Source: JAJFIE01 sp964344255 (GTDB lineage Bacteria > Pseudomonadota > Alphaproteobacteria > Rhodospirillales > Casp-alpha2). From it: 64,000 nt of DNA. The stretch spans positions 37,115 through 101,114 of the forward strand of contig CAYFMQ010000012.1 in the NCBI GenBank assembly GCA_964344255.1, given 5' to 3'. Below are positions 52,791 through 62,038 of this stretch, one piece after another; position 1 is the stretch's first letter, and every line of letters starts with the position of its first letter. A program made the translations under genes and the position numbers. The notes beneath the pieces are model-generated. The model ran no database searches, was not told where the DNA came from, and was given only the letters and a program-made list of their open reading frames with translations.

Positions 52791-54131
52791 CGCCGCCCTT
52801 TGAGTTTCGTCTTCTTGATCAGCCCCTCATACTGATGGGCGATCAGGTGAGATTGAACCTGCGCCATGGTGTCCATGGTAACGGTAACGACAATCAACAG
52901 GCTCGTTCCGCCGAAATAGAACGGAACGGAAAACTTGGAAATCAGCAGTTCCGGCAGCAAGCAGATAAGCGCCAGATAGCCTGCGCCGACAACAGTCAGG
53001 CGTGTTAGCACCTTATCCAGGTATTCGGCCGTATTCTTGCCGGGACGAATACCCGGAATAAATCCGCCGTGCTTGCGCAGGTTTTCAGCCGTATCGGACG
53101 GATTGAAAACAATTGCCGTATAGAAAAAGGCGAAGAAAACGATCATGCCGAGATAGAGCGCCAGATACAACGGCTGGCCGCGGCCAAGGAATGCTGCCAC
53201 GGACGACATCCAGTCCGGACCGGAACCGGCGGAAAACTGCAGTAAGGTAACAGGCATCAACAGAATAGAACTGGCAAAAATCGGCGGAATAACACCAGCC
53301 GTATTTAGCTTCAGAGGAAGATGTGAGCTTTCACCGCCCGTCATCTTGTTGCCCTGTTGGCGTTTCGGATACTGGACAACGATGCGGCGCTGCGCCCTCT
53401 CGAAAAGAACGATAACGAAAATCACCACAACAGCCATGATCAGCAGAGCGACGATCAGCAATGTCGGCAGGGCGCCTGTGCGGCCAAGTTCGAGCGTGTT
53501 GCTCAAGGCGGCGGGCAGGTTTGCAACAATGCCTGAGAAAATGATCAGCGAGATACCGTTACCGACGCCACGGGCCGTGATCTGTTCGCCGAGCCACATC
53601 AGGAAAAGCGTACCGCCGATCAGGGTCACAACCACTGTGAAGCGGAAGAACAACCCCGGTTCGGCAACGGCGGCGACGGAACCGGAACGCATGCCTTCGA
53701 GGCCGATAGCGATGCCGTAAGCCTGGACGGCCGTAATCAGGACCGTCAGATAACGGGTATACTGATTAATCCGCTTGCGTCCGCTCTCACCCTCTTTCTT
53801 CATCTGCTCGAGTTGCGGGTTAACCGCTGTCATCAACTGCATGATGATCGAGGATGTGATGTAGGGCATGATATTGAGTGCAAATATCGTCATGCGCGAA
53901 AGCGCACCGCCGGTGAACATGTCGAACATGCCGACGATACCGCTCTGCTGCTGACGGAAAACGTCAGCCAAAACCTGCGGGTCGATGCCGGGTAACGGAA
54001 TATACGTGCCCAACCTATATACAATAAGGGCGCCAAGCGTGAACCAGATGCGCTTCTTCAGCTCCGTCGCCTTACCGAGGGCGCTGAAGTTNNNNNNNNN
54101 NGGCTGCTAACTGTTCGGCGGTTGACGCCAT
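52787..54131 (-). CDS. secY: Sec translocase subunit SecY, N-terminus broken by an assembly gap
   Basis: Main channel subunit of the Sec translocon (about 445 aa, ten membrane helices). The ATG at 54131 opens ten family-like residues (MASTAEQLAA); after the ten-N gap the frame resumes with NFSALGKATELKKR. Relatives have only two residues between these, so about six bases are missing and the ten-base placeholder (not a multiple of three more) makes an artificial frameshift. The rest is complete: plug region TYIPLPGID, helices to the C-terminal QYEGLIKKTKLKGRR. It is not a pseudogene. It lies between rplO and adk. Confidence 0.96.
54092..54101. other. Assembly gap (10 Ns)
   Basis: Placeholder gap after the tenth codon of secY. 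Comparison with the conserved SecY N-terminus suggests about six missing bases, so the ten Ns shift the frame by one base. Confidence 0.95.
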
Positions 54132-54168
54132 TCAAAGATCCTATCGTAACCAGAGGTTATCAGGCGGT

Positions 54169-54726
54169 TCAGGACTCGTCCTGCGCTTCGTTCTGAGCTT
54201 CTTTAGCGGCGGGCTTTTCAGCCTTTTCACGTTCGTGCTTCTTGCCCTTGCCGGCCGGTTTGGGTTTCGGCTCAGGCAGGACAACGGAACCACCTGCCTT
54301 TTCAACGGCTTCTACGGCAGCCTTGGATGCCTTGCTGACTTCGATCGTCAGCTTTGTTCCAAGCTCTCCTTTCGCCAGAAGCTTCATACCGTCCTTGGCG
54401 GCACGGGCAACGCCGGCTTCGGCGATGACGGCTTCCGTAACGGGCTTCTTGGCGTCAATTTTCTTGGCATCGACGGCCTTTTGCAAAGCACCCAGGTTAA
54501 CCGGTGCGATATCCTTGGAAAACGGATTGTTGAAACCGCGTTTCGGCAAACGGCGGTAGAGCGGCATCTGACCGCCCTCGAAGCCCACCAGCGACACGCC
54601 GCTCCGGGATTTCTGGCCTTTCATGCCTTTGCCAGACGTCTTGCCCGTACCGGAGGCAATGCCGCGTCCGACTCGCTTGCGCTCCTGACGGGCGCCGGAA
54701 TTATCGCGAACTTCGTTTAATTTCAT
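54169..54726 (-). CDS. rplO: 50S ribosomal protein L15
   Basis: Large-subunit assembly protein (185 aa, about 25-35 longer than usual). MKLNEVRDNSGARQERKRVGRG starts it and the Gly-rich SGKGMKGQKSRSG loop is typical. Residues 150-185 are a Lys/Ala/Glu/Pro-rich tail that is probably disordered. It is followed by secY. Confidence 0.97.
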   Translation of the reverse strand: MKLNEVRDNSGARQERKRVGRGIASGTGKTSGKGMKGQKSRSGVSLVGFEGGQMPLYRRLPKRGFNNPFSKDIAPVNLGALQKAVDAKKIDAKKPVTEAVIAEAGVARAAKDGMKLLAKGELGTKLTIEVSKASKAAVEAVEKAGGSVVLPEPKPKPAGKGKKHEREKAEKPAAKEAQNEAQDES

Positions 54727-54808
54727 CTTCTGTGTCCTTTATTATCCCTATCAGGCCATAAGCCCGCTCGGAAGCGGGCCCATGAAATAACAGGTTTGGT
54801 CCAATAAA

Positions 54809-55000
54809 TCAGCCTGCTTCCTCTACACGGACGAGATGGCTGACCTTGTTAATCATGCCCCGTACGGACGGCGTATCTTCTAACTCACGCGTACGGTGCA
54901 TTTTGTTCAGGCCCAGACCCTTGAGCGTCTCGCGCTGAGAGCCTTCACGCCCGATGGGGCTTTTAATCTGGGTTACGCGAACAGTTTTTTTCGAGGCCAT
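54809..55000 (-). CDS. rpmD: 50S ribosomal protein L30
   Basis: A 63-residue L30 with the family's VRVTQIKSPIGREGSQRETLKGLGL pattern and GMINKVSHLV. It is three bases downstream of rpsE. Confidence 0.97.
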   Translation of the reverse strand: MASKKTVRVTQIKSPIGREGSQRETLKGLGLNKMHRTRELEDTPSVRGMINKVSHLVRVEEAG

Positions 55001-55003
55001 CGT

Positions 55004-55594
55004 TTACTCCTTTGCCTCAGCAGCACTTTCGCCGCGACGGGAGATAATGTCGCCAACCTTCTTAGAGCGACGGGCCGCAACACTCCGGGGAGATTGCGAT
55101 GCGCTCAGGCCCTGGAAGGTCGCCTTGATCATGTTGTGCGGGTTTTGTGTGCCAATGGATTTGGCGACAACGTCCTGCACGCCCATGGTTTCAAAAACGG
55201 CGCGCATGGGGCCACCGGCGATAATGCCTGTACCTGCAGGAGCCGCGCGCATAACGACCCGGCCTGCGCCATAACGGCCTTTGACATCGTGGTGCAGCGT
55301 ACGACCTTCACGAAGCGGAACACGAATCATGTTACGCTTGGCCTGGTCTGTCGCCTTGCGAATGGCTTCAGGAACTTCACGAGCCTTGCCGGTTCCGTAA
55401 CCGACCCTTCCCCTGCCGTCACCAACAACGACGAGAGCAGCGAAGGAGAAACGGCGTCCGCCTTTCACCACCTTGGCTACACGGTTGATATGTACCAGCT
55501 TGTCGACGAGTTCGTCTTCACGATTATCATCACGTGAACGGCGATTGTCCCGCTGGCGGCTTTCCTGATTTCGTGACGGTGCTTGTGCCATCAT
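55004..55594 (-). CDS. rpsE: 30S ribosomal protein S5
   Basis: Small-subunit protein important for decoding fidelity (196 aa). The double-stranded-RNA-binding-like N domain (LVHINRVAKVVKGGRRFSF) and the C domain (GTGIIAGGPMRAVFETMGVQDV) are complete. Residues 1-30 are an Arg/Asp/Gln-rich charged extension. The first codon may be the ATG at 55594 or 55591. Confidence 0.97.
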   Translation of the reverse strand: MMAQAPSRNQESRQRDNRRSRDDNREDELVDKLVHINRVAKVVKGGRRFSFAALVVVGDGRGRVGYGTGKAREVPEAIRKATDQAKRNMIRVPLREGRTLHHDVKGRYGAGRVVMRAAPAGTGIIAGGPMRAVFETMGVQDVVAKSIGTQNPHNMIKATFQGLSASQSPRSVAARRSKKVGDIISRRGESAAEAKE

Positions 55595-55601
55595 TAACTC
55601 C

Positions 55602-55964
55602 TTAGAAACTCAGGCCGTTTTCACGAGCCGCATCGGCAAGGGCCTTGACCCGGCCATGATAACGAAAACCGCCCCGATCAAAGACAACCTTGTCGATACC
55701 GGCTTTCTTGGCGCGTTCGGCAATCAGCTTGCCGACAGATGATGCGCTCTCAACGGTCGAACCGCTTTTGAGCTTTCCACGCATGTCTTTTTCAAGGGTG
55801 GACGCGGCTGCAACGGTAACGCCCTGCTTGTCATCGATAACCTGGGCATAAATATGTTTGCCGGAGCGGAATACGGAAAGCCGGGGGCGTGAACCGGCTG
55901 ACTTTGCCAGCCTGTTTCTGATACGTCCCTTGCGGCGATCGAACAGTTTCTTCGCGTTTGCCAT
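55602..55964 (-). CDS. rplR: 50S ribosomal protein L18
   Basis: A 120-residue 5S-rRNA-binding protein: RRKGRIRNRLAKSAGSRPRLSVFRSGKHIYAQ at the N-terminus, KVVFDRGGFRYHGRVKALADAARE near the end. Two bases separate it from rplF. Confidence 0.97.
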   Translation of the reverse strand: MANAKKLFDRRKGRIRNRLAKSAGSRPRLSVFRSGKHIYAQVIDDKQGVTVAAASTLEKDMRGKLKSGSTVESASSVGKLIAERAKKAGIDKVVFDRGGFRYHGRVKALADAARENGLSF

Positions 55965-55966
55965 GA

Positions 55967-56500
55967 CTATTTCTTCTTACCTTCTTTGCGGAGGATGTAT
56001 TCGTCCGCATATTTGACGCCCTTACCCTTGTAGGGTTCCGGCGGACGGTATCCGCGGATTTCAGCGGCGACCTGCCCCACCTTCTGCTTGTCTGCGCCGG
56101 AGATCTCGATATGAGTCTGATCCGGGCATACGATGTTGATACCTTCCGGGATCGGGAAGTTCACATCGTGGCTGAAACCCAGTTGCAGAACTAGGGTCTT
56201 GCCCTGAACCTGGGCGCGATAACCGGTTCCGTTGACTTCGAGCTTCTTCGTAAATCCTTCCGAAACGCCGAGAACGAGGTTGTTGATGGCCGAGCGGGCA
56301 GTACCCCACATTTGCTGGGCACGCGGAGAATCATCGACCGGGCGAACCGTGATCTGGTTTTCCGCCTTCTCAATTGCAACGTCATCGGTAAGTTCTACCG
56401 ACAGTTCACCCAGCTTACCCTTGGCGGATACAACGATACCGGCAATGGTGACATCGACACCATCGGGGACCGTTACCGGGTTCTGACCAATACGCGACAT
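55967..56500 (-). CDS. rplF: 50S ribosomal protein L6
   Basis: A 177-residue protein of two homologous domains near the factor-binding site: MSRIGQNPVTVPDGVDV, then the C-terminal GADKQKVGQVAAEIRGYRPPEPYKGKG, which is invariant. It lies between rplR and rpsH. Confidence 0.98.
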   Translation of the reverse strand: MSRIGQNPVTVPDGVDVTIAGIVVSAKGKLGELSVELTDDVAIEKAENQITVRPVDDSPRAQQMWGTARSAINNLVLGVSEGFTKKLEVNGTGYRAQVQGKTLVLQLGFSHDVNFPIPEGINIVCPDQTHIEISGADKQKVGQVAAEIRGYRPPEPYKGKGVKYADEYILRKEGKKK

Positions 56501-56532
56501 ATTTTCGCTCCTTCATTCACTCTGCTGGTTTC

Positions 56533-56931
56533 TTAGAAGACCTGGCAGAGGACCTCACCACCGACATTCGACGCGCGTGCTTCGTTGTCAGACATCACAC
56601 CCTGAGGGGTGGAAAGAATTGAAATACCCAGACCATTGAAATGCAGGTGCAGATCCTTGATCTTCGAATAAACCCGGCGGCCAGGCGTGGAAACCCGTTG
56701 AATCTGACGGATTACCGGATCACCTTCCTGGTATTTCAGTTCAATACGAACTTCCTTGATACCAGGGCGCACTTCATAGTCTTCATAACTACGGATAAAA
56801 CCTTCGCGCTTCAAAACATCCAGCACGTTGATCCGCAGCTTGGAAGCCGGAGAAACAATCTCGTTCTTACGGGCGCGCTGGCCGTTACGAATACGAGTCA
56901 GCATATCACCGAGAGGATCGGTCATCGACAT
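56533..56931 (-). CDS. rpsH: 30S ribosomal protein S8
   Basis: A 132-residue primary 16S rRNA-binding protein: DPLGDMLTRIRNGQRARK and the C-terminal GISILSTPQGVMSDNEARA. In E. coli S8 represses the spc operon; here the same gene order makes that possible but I see no site. Confidence 0.98.
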   Translation of the reverse strand: MSMTDPLGDMLTRIRNGQRARKNEIVSPASKLRINVLDVLKREGFIRSYEDYEVRPGIKEVRIELKYQEGDPVIRQIQRVSTPGRRVYSKIKDLHLHFNGLGISILSTPQGVMSDNEARASNVGGEVLCQVF

Positions 56932-56943
56932 CCCTTAAACTCC

Positions 56944-57249
56944 TTACCAGCTCGACTTGACCATACCGGGAATCTGCCCGGTAGAAGCCAATTCACGCAA
57001 TGCAATACGGGAAAGCTTGAACTTGCGGTAGTTACCGCGCGGGCGGCCGGAAACCTCACAACGCAGGCGTTGGCGGCTCGGCGCTGAATTGCGCGGCAAT
57101 GCAGCAAGTTTGAGACGGGCATTGAAACGATCTTCCGGTGACGCGCTTTCATCGGCGGCAATTGCCTTCAATGCAGCGCGGCGGTTGGCGTACCGCTTAG
57201 CCAGACGAGCTCTTTTCTTATCCCGTTCGACGGCGCTTTTCTTAGCCAT
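56944..57249 (-). CDS. rpsN: 30S ribosomal protein S14 (zinc-free long form)
   Basis: A 101-residue S14 without the CxxC zinc motif: the long form of most Proteobacteria. AKKSAVERDKKRARLAKRYANRR opens it and SGRPRGNYRKFKLSRIALRELASTGQIPG closes it. It lies between rplE and rpsH. Confidence 0.97.
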   Translation of the reverse strand: MAKKSAVERDKKRARLAKRYANRRAALKAIAADESASPEDRFNARLKLAALPRNSAPSRQRLRCEVSGRPRGNYRKFKLSRIALRELASTGQIPGMVKSSW

Positions 57250-57275
57250 TCGTAGATACTCCGCTTTCCCTACCG

Positions 57276-57818
57276 TTACTTACCAAACGGCATGTTGAAG
57301 CCTTCGAGCAGCGCCTTAGCTTCGGCGTCTGTCTTGGCGTTTGTGCAAATTACGATGTCCATACCCCGGATCTGGTCAACCTGGTCGTAGTTGATTTCGG
57401 GGAACACAATCTGCTCCTTGATACCCATGGCGAAGTTGCCTGCGCCATCGAAACTCTTACCGTTCAGGCCGCGGAAATCACGAACCCGCGGCAGAGCGAT
57501 ATTCACCAGACGGTCAAGGAATTCGTACATACGGTCACGGCGAAGGGTCACCTTCGTTCCGACCGTCATACCGTCACGCAGTTTGAAGGCTGCGATGGAA
57601 TTCTTGGCCTTGGTGATGACCGGCTTCTGGCCGGAAATCAGTGTCATGTCCTGGACGGCCCCATCAATCTTCTTGCGATCCTGGGAGGCCTCTCCGACGC
57701 CCATATTGATGACAATTTTCTGGAGCTTCGGAATTTCCATCACGTTCTCGTAGCCGAACTTCTCCTGAAGCTCGGACCGAACTGACTGTTCGTAGTGTTC
57801 CTGCAATCGTGTTGCCAT
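57276..57818 (-). CDS. rplE: 50S ribosomal protein L5
   Basis: A 180-residue 5S-binding protein in the central protuberance: MEIPKLQKIVINMGVGEASQD, ITGQKPVITKAKNSIA-type central block and RDFRGLNGKSFDGAGNFAMG, then the C-terminal GMDIVICTNAKTDAEAKALLEG. Confidence 0.98.
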   Translation of the reverse strand: MATRLQEHYEQSVRSELQEKFGYENVMEIPKLQKIVINMGVGEASQDRKKIDGAVQDMTLISGQKPVITKAKNSIAAFKLRDGMTVGTKVTLRRDRMYEFLDRLVNIALPRVRDFRGLNGKSFDGAGNFAMGIKEQIVFPEINYDQVDQIRGMDIVICTNAKTDAEAKALLEGFNMPFGK

Positions 57819-57830
57819 TATCCGTAGTCC

Positions 57831-58148
57831 TTAAGAATCGATTACTTCACCAGAGCCCTTGGCGAACCGCACCTTGCGACCGTCGTCAAGAACCTTGAAA
57901 CCAACGCGCGTCGGCTTGTCCGTCTTCGGATCGATATGCAGGACATTCGATACGTGGATCGGGGCTTCGCGCTCGACAATACCGCCAGGCTGAGCCTGGG
58001 TCGGCTTGGTGTGACGCTTGATCATATTCACGCCCTGGACGACAACACGGTCGTCTTTCGTGTTCACCTTAAGAACCTCGCCACGCAGGCCCTTGTTCTT
58101 ACCGGCGACAACCTGGACGCGGTCACCCTTTTTAATCTTACTGGCCAT
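57831..58148 (-). CDS. rplX: 50S ribosomal protein L24
   Basis: A 105-residue assembly initiator with a KOW motif (KKGDRVQVVAGKNKGLRGEVLKV) and the VNMIKRHTKPTQAQPGGI block. Its ATG shares a base with the rplN stop. Confidence 0.98.
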   Translation of the reverse strand: MASKIKKGDRVQVVAGKNKGLRGEVLKVNTKDDRVVVQGVNMIKRHTKPTQAQPGGIVEREAPIHVSNVLHIDPKTDKPTRVGFKVLDDGRKVRFAKGSGEVIDS

Positions 58149-58516
58149 TACAATACCTCCGGAGCGAGCGAAATGATCTTCATGTAACGTTTCGCACGCA
58201 ATTCACGGGTGACGGGGCCGAAAATACGGGTTCCTACGGGCTCACCCTGAGCATTAATCAGGACTGCGGCATTCTTGTCGAAGCGGATGGTCGATCCATC
58301 GGGGCGATGGATATCCTTGGCCGTCCGCACGACAACCGCCTTCATTACTTCACCTTTCTTGACGCGACCGCGAGGAATGGCTTCCTTCACTGACACGACA
58401 ATAACATCACCGACGGAAGCATATTTCCGCTTAGAACCGCCAAGCACCTTGATGCACTGTACGCGGCGGGCGCCGGAATTATCCGCGACTTCAAGATTGG
58501 TTTCCGCCTGAATCAT
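58148..58516 (-). CDS. rplN: 50S ribosomal protein L14
   Basis: A 122-residue rRNA-binding barrel protein: MIQAETNLEVADNSGARRVQCIKVLGG start and GTRIFGPVTRELRAKRYMKIISLAPEVL end, both near invariant. One-base overlap with rplX. Confidence 0.98.
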   Translation of the reverse strand: MIQAETNLEVADNSGARRVQCIKVLGGSKRKYASVGDVIVVSVKEAIPRGRVKKGEVMKAVVVRTAKDIHRPDGSTIRFDKNAAVLINAQGEPVGTRIFGPVTRELRAKRYMKIISLAPEVL

Positions 58517-58558
58517 GTTTCTTTTTCCTTAACCGGTCTATTGCTGAACACGCGTTGC

Positions 58559-58795
58559 TTACGCTTCTTCTGCAATAACTTCCCAACACTTGTTTTTCGA
58601 CAACGGACGGCATTCGCGTATTTTCACGATGTCGCCTACCTTATGGGCATTGGCCTCATCATGGGCCGAATACTTGTTCGACCGACGAATGAACTTCTTG
58701 TAAAGCGGGTGCATAACCTTGCGCTCCACCTTCACAACGACGGTTTTATCCATCTTGTCGCTGACCACAACGCCTTGCATTACTCGTCTTGGCAT
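58559..58795 (-). CDS. rpsQ: 30S ribosomal protein S17
   Basis: A 78-residue OB-fold protein: MPRRVMQGVVVSDKMDKTVVVKV start, RRSNKYSAHDEANAHKVGDIVKI in the middle. It lies between rpmC and rplN. Confidence 0.97.
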   Translation of the reverse strand: MPRRVMQGVVVSDKMDKTVVVKVERKVMHPLYKKFIRRSNKYSAHDEANAHKVGDIVKIRECRPLSKNKCWEVIAEEA

Positions 58796-58830
58796 GGCTC
58801 TTCTTCCTATTCGCTATTCTAACGACGCCC

Positions 58831-59043
58831 TTAAGAGGCGGCCGTTTGAGCGGCGGCGCCGGAACGCTCGCCAAGTACTGTTTTCACACGGGCGATGTCC
58901 TTGCGGACTTTGTTCACTTGCGCCGTGTTCTCCAACTGTCCACTTGCAGCCTGGAACCGAAGATTGAAGGCTTCCTTACGCAGGCTCACCAGTTCGTCCT
59001 TCAGCTCATCGTCTGATTTGGCACGCAGATCTGCAGCTTTCAT
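58831..59043 (-). CDS. rpmC: 50S ribosomal protein L29
   Basis: A 70-residue two-helix exit-site protein: MKAADLRAKSDDELKDELVSL followed by the NLRFQAASGQLENTAQVNKVRKDIARVKT block. The frame reads further up to 59064 through non-ATG codons overlapping rplP; the ATG at 59043, preceded by AGGAAGG, is preferred. Confidence 0.95.
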   Translation of the reverse strand: MKAADLRAKSDDELKDELVSLRKEAFNLRFQAASGQLENTAQVNKVRKDIARVKTVLGERSGAAAQTAAS

Positions 59044-59047
59044 CGCC

Positions 59048-59467
59048 TTAACCTTCCTCACCAAGACGGGTTACGAAACGGGTCCTGACAGGCAGTTTCG
59101 CAGCCGCAAGTTCAAATGCGCGACGCGCAATGTCCATGGGTACGCCATCGATTTCAAACATGATGCGGCCCGGCTTGACGCGCACGCACCAGTATTCGAC
59201 GGAACCCTTACCCTTACCCTGACGGACTTCAGCAGGTTTCTGCGTCACCGGCAGATCAGGGAAAATGCGGATCCACACACGACCGGCACGCTTCATGTGA
59301 CGGGTCATCGCACGACGGGCGGCTTCAATCTGACGGGACGTGACACGCTCGGGCGTCGTCGCCTTCAGGCCATAAGCACCGAAGTTCAGTTGTGTGCCGC
59401 CTTTTGCGTTTCCGTGAATGCGGCCTTTATGCGCTTTCCGGAATTTTGTCCGTTTGGGGCTAAGCAT
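59048..59467 (-). CDS. rplP: 50S ribosomal protein L16
   Basis: A 139-residue protein of the A-site/5S region: MLSPKRTKFRKAHKGR start, GLKATTPERVTSRQIEAARRAMTRH and RIFPDLPVTQKPAEVRQGKGKG blocks. Between rpsC and rpmC. Confidence 0.98.
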   Translation of the reverse strand: MLSPKRTKFRKAHKGRIHGNAKGGTQLNFGAYGLKATTPERVTSRQIEAARRAMTRHMKRAGRVWIRIFPDLPVTQKPAEVRQGKGKGSVEYWCVRVKPGRIMFEIDGVPMDIARRAFELAAAKLPVRTRFVTRLGEEG

Positions 59468-59505
59468 GGTTACTTCATTCCTTGTTTCGTACCAGACCGG
59501 TCGCC

Positions 59506-60186
59506 TTAGCGAACAGCCTGCTGGTCCTGGGCGGCCTTCTCGACACCGAACGGATCGTGTGCGAGGATTTCACCCTTGTAGATCCAGACCTTTACGCCAC
59601 AGGCGCCGTAGGTCGTTCTTGCGGTCGCCGTGCCGTAATCAACGTTGGCGCGGAGCGTATGGAGCGGCACCCTGCCTTCGCGATACCACTGGGTCCGGGC
59701 GATTTCAGCACCGCCGAGACGACCGCTGCAGTTGACGCGGATACCCTGGGCGCCGAGACGCATGGCGCCCTGAACGGCGCGCTTCATGGCGCGGCGAACG
59801 GAAACACGGCGTTCCATCTGCTGGGCGACGTTTTCGGCAACCAACTGGGCGTCGATCTCGGGCTTGCGAACCTCGACAATGTTCAAGTGAACTTCGCCAC
59901 CGGTGAACTTTGAGATTTCATTGCGCAGCTTCTCGATATCAGCGCCCTTCTTGCCGATCACAACGCCGGGACGGGCTGTGTGGATCGTAACACGGGCCTT
60001 TTTCGCCGGACGTTCGATGATGATCTTTGAAACACCGGACTGATAGAGGCGTTCCTTCAGCAGCTTGCGGATGGCGATATCCTCGTGCAGGTGCTCGCCG
60101 AAGGTATCGTCACTCGCATACCAGCGAGAGTCCGCCGTGCGGTTGATTCCGAGCCTCAGCCCGATCGGGTTTACTTTCTGCCCCAT
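59506..60186 (-). CDS. rpsC: 30S ribosomal protein S3
   Basis: A 226-residue small-subunit head protein at the mRNA entry: MGQKVNPIGLRLGINRTADSRWYA start, KH domain VVIGKKGADIEKLRNEISKFTG, and the C-terminal GAMRLGAQGIRVNCSGRLGGAEIART. Its ATG shares a base with the rplV stop. Confidence 0.98.
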   Translation of the reverse strand: MGQKVNPIGLRLGINRTADSRWYASDDTFGEHLHEDIAIRKLLKERLYQSGVSKIIIERPAKKARVTIHTARPGVVIGKKGADIEKLRNEISKFTGGEVHLNIVEVRKPEIDAQLVAENVAQQMERRVSVRRAMKRAVQGAMRLGAQGIRVNCSGRLGGAEIARTQWYREGRVPLHTLRANVDYGTATARTTYGACGVKVWIYKGEILAHDPFGVEKAAQDQQAVR

Positions 60187-60566
60187 TACGCTGTCTCCTC
60201 GCGTTCGCGAACAATCACACGGATGTTGCTGAACGGTTTTTCAATCCGGCCAACGCGACCGCGGGCACGGGCCCGCCAGCGCTTCATGACCATGCTCTTG
60301 CCGACGGTCGCTTCGGAAACGTAGAGGCGGTCAACGTCGAGCTGGTGGTTGTTTTCTGCATTGGCGATTGCCGATTCCAGGACCTTGCGGACATCGACGG
60401 CGATCCGGCGTTTGGAGAACTGGAGTTCCGCCAGGGCTTTTTCGCAATCCAGGCCACGGATGGACTGGGCTACCAGATTAAGTTTCTGGGGGCTGGTGCG
60501 GAGATTCTTGCAATAGGCCATTGCTTCGTTATCCGCCAACCGCCGTTCTGCTGAACGTTTACCCAT
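60186..60566 (-). CDS. rplV: 50S ribosomal protein L22
   Basis: A 126-residue tunnel-lining protein: NLRTSPQKLNLVAQSIRGLDCEKAL, then SAIANAENNHQLDVDRLYVSEATVGKS and the hairpin MKRWRARARGRVGRIEKPFSNI. It overlaps rpsC by one base. Confidence 0.98.
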   Translation of the reverse strand: MGKRSAERRLADNEAMAYCKNLRTSPQKLNLVAQSIRGLDCEKALAELQFSKRRIAVDVRKVLESAIANAENNHQLDVDRLYVSEATVGKSMVMKRWRARARGRVGRIEKPFSNIRVIVREREETA

Positions 60567-60569
60567 CGG

Positions 60570-60848
60570 TTAACCCCTTTTCGCCTTCTTGTCGGCCGTG
60601 TGACCATAGTAGGTCCGGGACGGCGAGAACTCGCCGAGCTTGTGGCCGATCATGTCCTCGGTAATGAGAACGGGAATGAATTTCTTGCCGTTATAGACAC
60701 CAAACGTCAGGCCCACGAACTGTGGCAAGATCGTTGAGCGCCGAGACCAGGTCTTAATCACGGTGTTCCGCCCGGAAGCGCGAGTATCCTCGGCTTTCTT
60801 AAGCAGATATCCGTCAACAAACGGTCCTTTCCATACGGATCGTGGCAC
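60570..60848 (-). CDS. rpsS: 30S ribosomal protein S19
   Basis: A 92-residue head protein: PRSVWKGPFVDGYLLKKAED and IKTWSRRSTILPQFVGLTFGVYNG, HKLGEFSPSRTYYGHTADKKAKRG. Between rplB and rplV. Confidence 0.98.
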   Translation of the reverse strand: MPRSVWKGPFVDGYLLKKAEDTRASGRNTVIKTWSRRSTILPQFVGLTFGVYNGKKFIPVLITEDMIGHKLGEFSPSRTYYGHTADKKAKRG

Positions 60849-60860
60849 GTCGGCTCTCCT

Positions 60861-61691
60861 CTACTTCTTCGCGTGACGACGGCGCATGATGAGCCGGTCC
60901 GTCTTCTTGTTACTACGGGTCCGTTTACCCTTGGTCGGTTTGCCCCAGGGTGAAACCGGATGACGGCCGCCGGAGGTCCGGCCTTCGCCACCACCGTGCG
61001 GGTGGTCGATAGGGTTCATGGCGACACCACGAACGCTCGGGCGCTTGCCGATCCAGCGGCTGCGGCCAGCCTTGCCCAGCTTGATGTTCTGCTGGTCAGG
61101 GTTGGAAACAGCGCCAACCGTGGCCATGCACTCGCCGCGAACCATCCGCAATTCACCTGAAGACAGGCGAAGCTGGGCATAACCCTGGTCTTTACCGATC
61201 AACTGGGCGTAGGTGCCGGCGGAACGGGCGATCTGAGCGCCTTTGCCTGGTTTCATCTCAACATTGTGGATGATGGTGCCGACCGGCATGTTAGCCATGG
61301 GCATTGCGTTGCCAGGCTTGATGTCGGCCGTGCTGGCAGCGATGACGGAGTCACCGACCTGCAGGCGCTGGGGCGCAATGATGTAGGACTGTTCACCGTC
61401 TTCATACTTGATGAGGGCAATAAACGCCGTGCGATTGGGATCGTATTCGATCCGCTCGACAGTCGCTACCATATCGAACTTCTGGCGTTTGAAGTCGATG
61501 GTGCGGTAACGGCGCTTGTGTCCGCCGCCACGGCGGCGGGCCGTGATACGGCCGGCGTTGTTGCGACCGCCCTTCTTACGCAGACCTTCCGTCAGCTGCT
61601 TGACCGGCTTGCCGCTCCACAGCTCGGATCGATCAACGAGAACGAGGTTCCGTTGCCCGGGCGTTGTTGGTTTGAAATTCTTCAGTGCCAT
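60861..61691 (-). CDS. rplB: 50S ribosomal protein L2
   Basis: A 276-residue protein required for subunit joining and the peptidyl-transferase centre: ALKNFKPTTPGQRNLVLVDRSEL start, GRITARRRGGGHKRRYRTIDFKR, and the conserved C-terminal RGVAMNPIDHPHGGGEGRTSGGRHPVSPWG. Its family His residue is kept in this loop. Confidence 0.98.
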   Translation of the reverse strand: MALKNFKPTTPGQRNLVLVDRSELWSGKPVKQLTEGLRKKGGRNNAGRITARRRGGGHKRRYRTIDFKRQKFDMVATVERIEYDPNRTAFIALIKYEDGEQSYIIAPQRLQVGDSVIAASTADIKPGNAMPMANMPVGTIIHNVEMKPGKGAQIARSAGTYAQLIGKDQGYAQLRLSSGELRMVRGECMATVGAVSNPDQQNIKLGKAGRSRWIGKRPSVRGVAMNPIDHPHGGGEGRTSGGRHPVSPWGKPTKGKRTRSNKKTDRLIMRRRHAKK

Positions 61692-61711
61692 GGTACTTCC
61701 TTAAAACTCGC

Positions 61712-62038
61712 TCAGAGACCGGTGGTCACATCAATGGAGTCGCCCTCGGCCAGGGTGACAATGGCTTTCTTCGTATCGATACGCTTGCCGGGACGACCTC
61801 GGAAACGTTTGGTCTTGCCCTTCTGGACGATCGTGTTCACGTTGGTGACCTTGACGTTAAACAGATCCTCGACGGCAGCCCGGATTTCAGGCTTGGACGC
61901 ATCGGTCGAAACGAAAAAGCAGACCTGATTGTGCTCGGACAGCAATGTCGCTTTTTCCGTGATAACCGGAGCACGCAGCACTTCGTATTTGCGCTCGGTG
62001 CTGGGTTTTATTTTTGAGGAGGCGCTGTACTTGCTCAT
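61712..62038 (-). CDS. rplW: 50S ribosomal protein L23
   Basis: A 108-residue exit-site protein that docks signal recognition particle and trigger factor: EVLRAPVITEKATLLSEHNQVCFFV start of the core, GKTKRFRGRPGKRIDTKKAIVTL end. It overlaps rplD by four bases. Confidence 0.97.
   Translation of the reverse strand: MSKYSASSKIKPSTERKYEVLRAPVITEKATLLSEHNQVCFFVSTDASKPEIRAAVEDLFNVKVTNVNTIVQKGKTKRFRGRPGKRIDTKKAIVTLAEGDSIDVTTGL

Noticed and set aside
52787..54131. secY as a pseudogene because of a frameshift
   Set aside because: The shift comes from the ten-N placeholder; both sides match SecY exactly where expected.
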